From Seiridium cupressi (lineage: Eukaryota; Ascomycota; Sordariomycetes; Amphisphaeriales; Sporocadaceae): a stretch of 64,000 bases of DNA. Below are positions 59,012-64,000 of the stretch, in pieces (the first letter of the stretch is position 1; the number at the start of each line of letters is the position of its first letter). The stretch spans positions 1-64,000 of the forward strand of contig JARVKI010000094.1 of NCBI GenBank assembly GCA_036674765.1, read 5' to 3'. Made by a program: the position numbers and the translations under genes. The notes beneath the pieces are model-generated. The model was not told the DNA's origin. It saw only the letters and a list, made by a program, of their open reading frames with translations, and did no database searches.

Positions 59012-59384
59012 ATGCCTAGCTACATTGTACGACTCCTGTGCGAATGCGGGCAACCCCGCTTGCCTCCCCCATCTACCCATTTGTCGATGAGAAGACTGAC
59101 ATGTCGTTGCCAACAGGTTACCTGCAAGGACGACGCCAGCCCCGACCAGGTGGCCGCCGCAAAGCAGCACGCCAAGGACCAGGGCGGCAAGATCACCCAC
59201 GAGTATAACCTGATCAAGGGCTTTGCGTACGTCTCCTCGGCGCTGGCTCCGTGTTAACATCTGGTGTTTGTCCTCGGCTGACTCTAGTTACAGCGTCGAG
59301 TTCCCCCAGGATTCAGTATCGACTCTCGAGAGCCACGAGCACGTTAAGGCCGTCGAGGCAGACAAGGAGATGAAGACCCAGTAA
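59012..59384 (+). CDS. Proteinase B inhibitor 2-like protein (peptidase inhibitor I9)
   Basis: Three exons, 59012-59026, 59117-59226 and 59288-59384, make 73 residues. The first exon is only 15 bases (MPSYI). The sequence VTCKDDASPDQVAAAKQHAKDQ, then GGKITHEYNLIKGFAYSVEF and SVSTLESHEHVKAVEADKEM, is the I9 fold: a beta-alpha-beta-beta-alpha-beta unit like the subtilisin propeptide. The best-known member is yeast Pbi2, a cytosolic inhibitor of vacuolar proteinase B that also takes part with thioredoxin in vacuole fusion. The protein lacks a signal peptide and ends in an acidic/basic tail, as Pbi2 does. An N-terminal extension from ATG 58865 is possible but not favoured. Confidence 0.9.
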
Positions 59385-61919
59385 GAAGGGCATGTCGACC
59401 ATCCCACCAAATATACTGACTCGGGAATGTCACTCGATTCAGCAGCCTAGCTTTCAGGTACACGTTTAAAGGATGTAATGGGATTGCTCGTCTGATGGAC
59501 TTGGAACAGGTGTTTGTGCTGGGCATCTCTAGACTCTTACCTACTGTACGACCGAAATGCAATTATGATTTTATTATTATCCACTTGGATACTTCCAACC
59601 TCACTGCAGCGTTATTGTTTATTTGATTGTGGAGTGTGATGTCACGGGCAAACATAGTCACTGCTATTTGCCTAGCTGGATGAAGTTCATCTTGAGAAGA
59701 ATGAACCCAATATCATTCAATGTTAGAAGATGCTGCAAACAAGAGAGAAGGAAGGGGCATCATGATTACACTGCAGAGGTGCTATATCGCCAGCGACTTC
59801 AAGATTCCCATTTGTCGAAATCATACCGCCGCCCTAAGTATGTAGGGTAGCATCTTCTTGTTTGTTCACAATTATAGACCCGGCTTCGAAATATGTTTAC
59901 CGCATGACACGCATCGACTGACCCTTCAGTTTAACTTACGGCTAAAATAAATGGACTAGTAGCATCGGCCGTGGGCATTCTCTCTCCTAGTCTCGAGATC
60001 TATGCTAGGATCACCCTCCACGTATGGCCTCGGAAGCCGCAAGATCGGCATATCTGGGATCTCTATATAGGCTTGGAATCTCCAGGCACTCGTCAACGCG
60101 TTACAGGGAATCATGCAGAGCATTTCTGCGGAGCATTTAATGCAGACAAAGCCCGTTTATCGGCACTCAAGAGGACAGAAGAAAGCATTTAAAATATAAA
60201 GCTATTCTTGAACAAGCTCAAATATGGTTCAAATTAACTTGATAGTACCAGTACAACCTTTCGGAAATGGAAGAAAAATATGACATTCCCTTCTTATCCC
60301 GAATCGCCAGTAGTACATTGCGAACTAACGTCTGAGTGATTAAGCTGTAAGATATAGTGACCATCACATCGGTATTTACTAGAAAAGTGCTCAGGTTTTA
60401 TTTAGAATTCGGTGAATTTTTTTAATTCTTTTTTAGTTTTCTTCTTTTTTTGTCTGCCTATAAAGGTATCAGATTTGGAAATTACACACGGCTCGGAATA
60501 ATTGCGGAAAGAATAAACATGAACAGAGACAGTTGCGACAGATATAGCATCACAATTCGAACTTCACGAGTACGAAAATTCCCAAGTTCATCGCCGAGTA
60601 GTCACATCTCTAGGAGCTCATCATTATATGCCCCTGTTGCATGATGGCTGGAATGGACAGAGCTACTACGCCGCGTCTGTATTAGTTGCAAACACTCTGT
60701 TTTATTCTGGTACAGAGTTAACATCTGGATCGTATACCAACTACATTTTAAGCTTGTTGTGGCCGTAGAAGGGAAATAAAATGATGTTCTTGAACAATCT
60801 TTCCCTCCATCAATGTGTTTCAACATACGTTAACCGAGGCATTTACCAAATGTAGCACCTCTCGTTCGGCCACAAGACAGTTCTTGCTATCTAGGAGGCA
60901 ATTGCTGCATGGCCGACCTTGTGAGCACAGACGACACTCCATGGATAGAGGCCAATCCCTGGGCTAGAAACTATTCGGCAGTTGATATACTCATTTGCTG
61001 ATCTTTACACCGCCGATCTAATCGGGAACGCTTGGCTCTGCGACGCGGCCTTGCTCCCGATTCTCGTACTGAGCGTTGGCTTAGTTGCTACATTTTCTCC
61101 GACGTGCTTTGTAAAATAGGCGATAATCAGCTTTAGGGGGCACTGATCGAATGGACGTCCGATGTCGATTTATTTATGTTCTGCCCCAGAGTGTCATAAA
61201 TTAGGCGTCGAATTCAGACTCGTTCCGGCCCCTTCAATGGCAATCCGACTGGTCATATGGATGGGGAACATTAATGTAACTCTCTAAGAACCTGAATCAA
61301 ACACACAGATGATGTTGTCGTGTTTACCATTAAACCAGTTGGAATGAACGCACTAATAAACAGGGCAATACGTATGGGCCGAGGAGTGCCCGCTTAAGCT
61401 ATGATACAAAATGTTTCCCAATCAGTTGACTCAGACTAGGCTGAAATAACGGCATATTTAACACTAGAATTTCGAGTCTTCAATGTTATTTGACAAATGA
61501 TGTATAGACTTTATGTTTCCAAGTTCTTCTGATGAATTCGTTAAATGAGGCATATACTAAGATTTACGAAACATGACGTACCTAGACGAACGTGGCGATA
61601 GAGGTCTATCCATTGTCTGCGTCTCGCTAGAAACTGTTTTGGACCCAATACTTTGGACTGTATATTGGAAAGGGATGGCCTTGCGGCTAACATTCGTACC
61701 AGCTCGACTGATGGCAAGTGGCATCTGCACTTGACGTACACATTCGGTGCTGCTTGCTATTATATCTAGATAGGCGATGGTGGTGGGTTACATGCCTTCT
61801 GGGGTTTCCATATCCTCGGTCGATATTGGAGATGTCGTTCGATCCGAAACCTGGCATCACAGTGGGTGGACGCGGTACGGCATGGTTGTTATTGTTAGAT
61901 GACGGTTTTGTGCTTTGAA
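59385..61919. other. AT-rich gene-poor region
   Basis: About 2.5 kb with no recognisable gene. ORFs are at most 75 codons. A pyrimidine-rich patch lies at about 60415-60455. The neighbouring rhodopsin relic has collected stops. This fits an old, decaying accessory stretch. Confidence 0.5.
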
Positions 61920-62620
61920 ACTCTCGGATCTTGCAAGCTCGCTGTAATGGTCGGATAGTAATGAAGCTTTATGCTGCGATTGCTACACCTGGTTCGATCA
62001 GAGTCCATATCATCGGATCGGTCGCTGCGACTACTAAGGGATGAGTTACACGTGCCGGATGAGTGCTGCGATACTATCAAAAACGCCCATTCCTAGAATA
62101 GCAATAACAGTGGCTTTGGCTTGTTTCGTCATTTCGACCATTTAAAGAATATTTATTGGTATCAAGGCATAGAACCACTCCCTTATAACCGTGAGGGCAC
62201 CGAGTGAGTAGGCGGCATCAACGCAACATGCGCTCTGGTGGCCCTGTAGGATTGTGTAATCCCACTGTGCTTCTACTGGATAGCATTGGAATAGATTCCA
62301 GACAAATAGCGTAATGTTCCACATTACGATAATGACGAGACTCCCACAAATTGTGTATTTATAGCGCGTTTTTGTCGTAACTCGCAATAAAAAGACTCCG
62401 ATAAGAAGCCTGGTACATATCATATTTGATATGTATGTAATATGTAGTCGCTAGAGCTTGATATTTAAGCGTTTGAATTTCGTTATGTTGGCTAAGTGAC
62501 TTGTTATGTCGCCTAATGCCATAATAAACTCCCAATAGGATGAATGCGCAGTTTGTCGAATAGTTGACCTGTTGAGTTTTAATAGCCAGACTTCGAGACT
62601 TCTATGCGAGTAAGGCGTAT
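61920..62620 (-). pseudogene. Relic of a rhodopsin-domain membrane protein gene
   Basis: Reading the minus strand from about 62620 gives, in order: HSSYWEFIMALGDITSHLANI, FLLRVTTKTRYKY, FVWNLFQCYPVEAQWDY (the CxPVxAxW loop of the fungal rhodopsin domain), SLGALTVIREWFYALIPINIL, then TAA, MTKQAKATVIAILGMGVFDSIAALIRH, stop(s), and PMIWTLIEPGVAIAA, TAA, SFITIRPLQRACKI. The segment order and the KxxxxVxxILGxG, WxxIEPG and RPL motifs fit the family, so this is a once-complete C-terminal two-thirds. At least four in-frame stops lie within it, and the N-terminus is not readable. A second member of the family lies at 34.7-36.1 kb. Confidence 0.8.
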
Positions 62621-63050
62621 GTATTTGGGCAACTAGCATGATTGCTTGGCGCTACCAACGCTAAAGCATATCCAGTCCCTGCAACCCAGGTGGACCCCAC
62701 AGGATAGACGTGCACTCATCGACACCATAGCTAAGGTACCTTATATATCCAGCCAGTCTCGTTAAACATGGACGCAATTGGTTGATTGAGATCGATTGCA
62801 AAGGGTCCACACCATGTATACTTGCTAGTTTGTGCAGGTCAGTTGCATAGCGATTATCCCCACGAGATGCAATCTCTCCTCGGTTGGGATCGGCATACGA
62901 CATACAAGACCGATAAGCCTATCAGAGCCCCGGGGATTCCATGGCGCGTGACATCACCCATTCAATTGTTCGCGAAAGTGTGACACAGAATCCCCAAATC
63001 TCACCGCCGAACACAACACCGCATTTGCTTCTCCAGCACACAATGCCACC
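62621..63050. other. Promoter region of the mitochondrial kinase gene
   Basis: No gene recognised. It carries the leader of the gene starting at 63051. Confidence 0.45.
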
Positions 63051-64000
63051 ATGATAGCCCTCCAACGGCCGTTGGGGCGATTGATGCCCAAGGCCACACC
63101 AATTCGCCTTGCAGCTACCAAAACCGCTTCCATCTGCCGTTACTCTTCCGCATCGACCTCTATCCCAGCCTCGGACTTTTCCCCCTCGAACAAGAAGTGG
63201 TCGCAACCGCCGAGCACAGCAACTGTGACGGATGCTGATATCGCGAGCCTCAGCAACCAGCATCAGCACTCATTGAGCTTAGCAGACCTTGTCAAACATG
63301 GTCGGCCCCCTCTGGCCACGGCATCTCTGTTCTCGTCAGCCAACTTCACCCTAAGCCTCCTTCCGATTCGCCTCGCCCATCGCATCCAGGCCCTGCGCAG
63401 CCTACCCTTCATAGTAGTCTCCAATCCGAATATCAGCAGAATCTACAACAACTACCTGCACTCCTTATCCACGCTCTTGCCCTGGAAGCATCGAACCATT
63501 TCGAATCTCGAGGCCGAGATCCAGTTTACGTCGGTCCTTGCCGAGCTCGTGCACACACATCAGGATACCATCCCGATCTTGGCCAAGGGCTTTCTCGAGT
63601 GCCGCCGTTACATTTCTCCCACCGAGGTGACCCAGTTCCTCGATGAACATCTTCGTGCCCGTATCGGCACTCGATTGATCGCCGAACAGCATATCGCACT
63701 ACACTACTCCAGCGCCGCACATTTCGATCCCAGTGCTAGCCCAACACCCTGCCCCGAACATCCGAGCTTCATAGGAGTCATCGATACGGCCCTCTGTCCT
63801 GCCGAGGTTGTCAACTCCTGCGCCAACTGGGTTGCAGAGATATGCGAGTACAAGTACGGGGTGCGGCCGAAATGGGTATTGGACGGCGAGCCAGACACGG
63901 CCTTCGCCTATGTGCCGATGCATCTCGAGTACATCTTGACCGAGTTGCTCAAGAATGCTTTCCGTGCCACGATTGAGGGCGGTAACAACAAGGAACCCGT
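63051..64000 (+). CDS. Mitochondrial dehydrogenase kinase (PDK/BCKDK family), 3' end cut by the window
   Basis: The ATG at 63051 has an excellent context (GCCACCATG). The frame stays open to the window end (about 316 codons) without an intron. The first 40 residues (MIALQRPLGRLMPKATPIRL and on) are basic and hydroxylated with RYSS, a mitochondrial targeting sequence. The alpha-ketoacid dehydrogenase kinase N-terminal domain follows: LADLVKHGRPPLATASLF, SANFTLSLLPIRLAHRI and LPFIVVSNPNI. At the far end the HATPase N-box begins, MHLEYILTELLKNAFRAT, with the Glu and Asn that bind ATP-Mg. The family phosphorylates and switches off pyruvate dehydrogenase or branched-chain ketoacid dehydrogenase in the matrix. 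Which of the two is not decidable from this part; yeast Pkp1 is the likely counterpart. Confidence 0.92.
   Translation, partial: MIALQRPLGRLMPKATPIRLAATKTASICRYSSASTSIPASDFSPSNKKWSQPPSTATVTDADIASLSNQHQHSLSLADLVKHGRPPLATASLFSSANFTLSLLPIRLAHRIQALRSLPFIVVSNPNISRIYNNYLHSLSTLLPWKHRTISNLEAEIQFTSVLAELVHTHQDTIPILAKGFLECRRYISPTEVTQFLDEHLRARIGTRLIAEQHIALHYSSAAHFDPSASPTPCPEHPSFIGVIDTALCPAEVVNSCANWVAEICEYKYGVRPKWVLDGEPDTAFAYVPMHLEYILTELLKNAFRATIEGGNNKEP

Noticed and set aside
60415..60455. Pyrimidine-rich tract considered as a transposon tail
   Set aside because: No target-site duplication, terminal repeats or transposon coding sequence was found around it.

Overview
The window is nuclear DNA from a filamentous ascomycete (Pezizomycotina). 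Coding regions are broken by short introns (about 46-185 bp) with GTAAGT-like donors, CTAAC/CTGAC-type branch sites and YAG acceptors. Several genes are fungal in content: Bms1, a Pbi2-like proteinase B inhibitor, Ltn1/Rkr1, a Tos4/Plm2-type FHA protein and rhodopsin/PTH11-type membrane proteins. The class cannot be fixed from the sequence. The first 69 bases are one run of C, which looks like a contig end or sequencing artefact; no TTAGGG-type telomere repeat is visible.

Layout. 70-3770: no recognisable gene. 3771-7246 (-): large SLIP-GC-like nuclear GTPase, five exons, interrupted by one in-frame TAG. 9318-9778 (+): small cysteine-rich secreted protein with a frameshift. 10056-11835 (+): heavily decayed pyruvate decarboxylase. 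12752-15303 (+): intact four-exon fungal protein of the 'ipa' type. 16622-18130 (-): broken glycoside hydrolase family 1 gene. 18131-23116: 5 kb without a gene. 23117-25120 (+): RhoGAP-like protein without the arginine finger. 26968-28541 (+): FHA protein Tos4/Plm2. 29530-29781 (+): small conserved-looking protein. 30426-33251 (-): long mitochondrial-type protein with DLxKY repeats. 34751-36119 (-): rhodopsin-like membrane protein. 37955-43023 (-): listerin. 43593-44372 (-): maltose O-acetyltransferase-like enzyme, head to head with 44983-45878 (+), a polysaccharide deacetylase. 47455-47908 (+): small disordered protein. 51078-52627 (+): unusual CaCA/CAX exchanger. 53444-53677 (+): glycine-rich small ORF. 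54652-58135 (-): BMS1, head to head with 59012-59384 (+), the PBI2-like inhibitor. 61920-62620 (-): rhodopsin-family relic. 63051-64000 (+): mitochondrial dehydrogenase kinase, cut by the window end.

How it fits together. The intact part is mostly housekeeping: ribosome assembly (Bms1), ribosome-associated quality control (listerin), vacuolar protease control, cation exchange, cell-cycle transcription and mitochondrial dehydrogenase control. The intervening regions are gene-poor and hold at least four broken genes (pyruvate decarboxylase, GH1, rhodopsin relic, secreted protein) plus the GTPase with a stop, so this looks like a locus losing accessory genes. I found no CRISPR array, no convincing transposon and no biosynthetic cluster. 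I did not find a clear new multi-gene system. The best leads are the HicA-like tail of the 'ipa' protein, the GAP-dead RhoGAP, the CAX with altered signature motifs, and the DLxKY-repeat mitochondrial protein.
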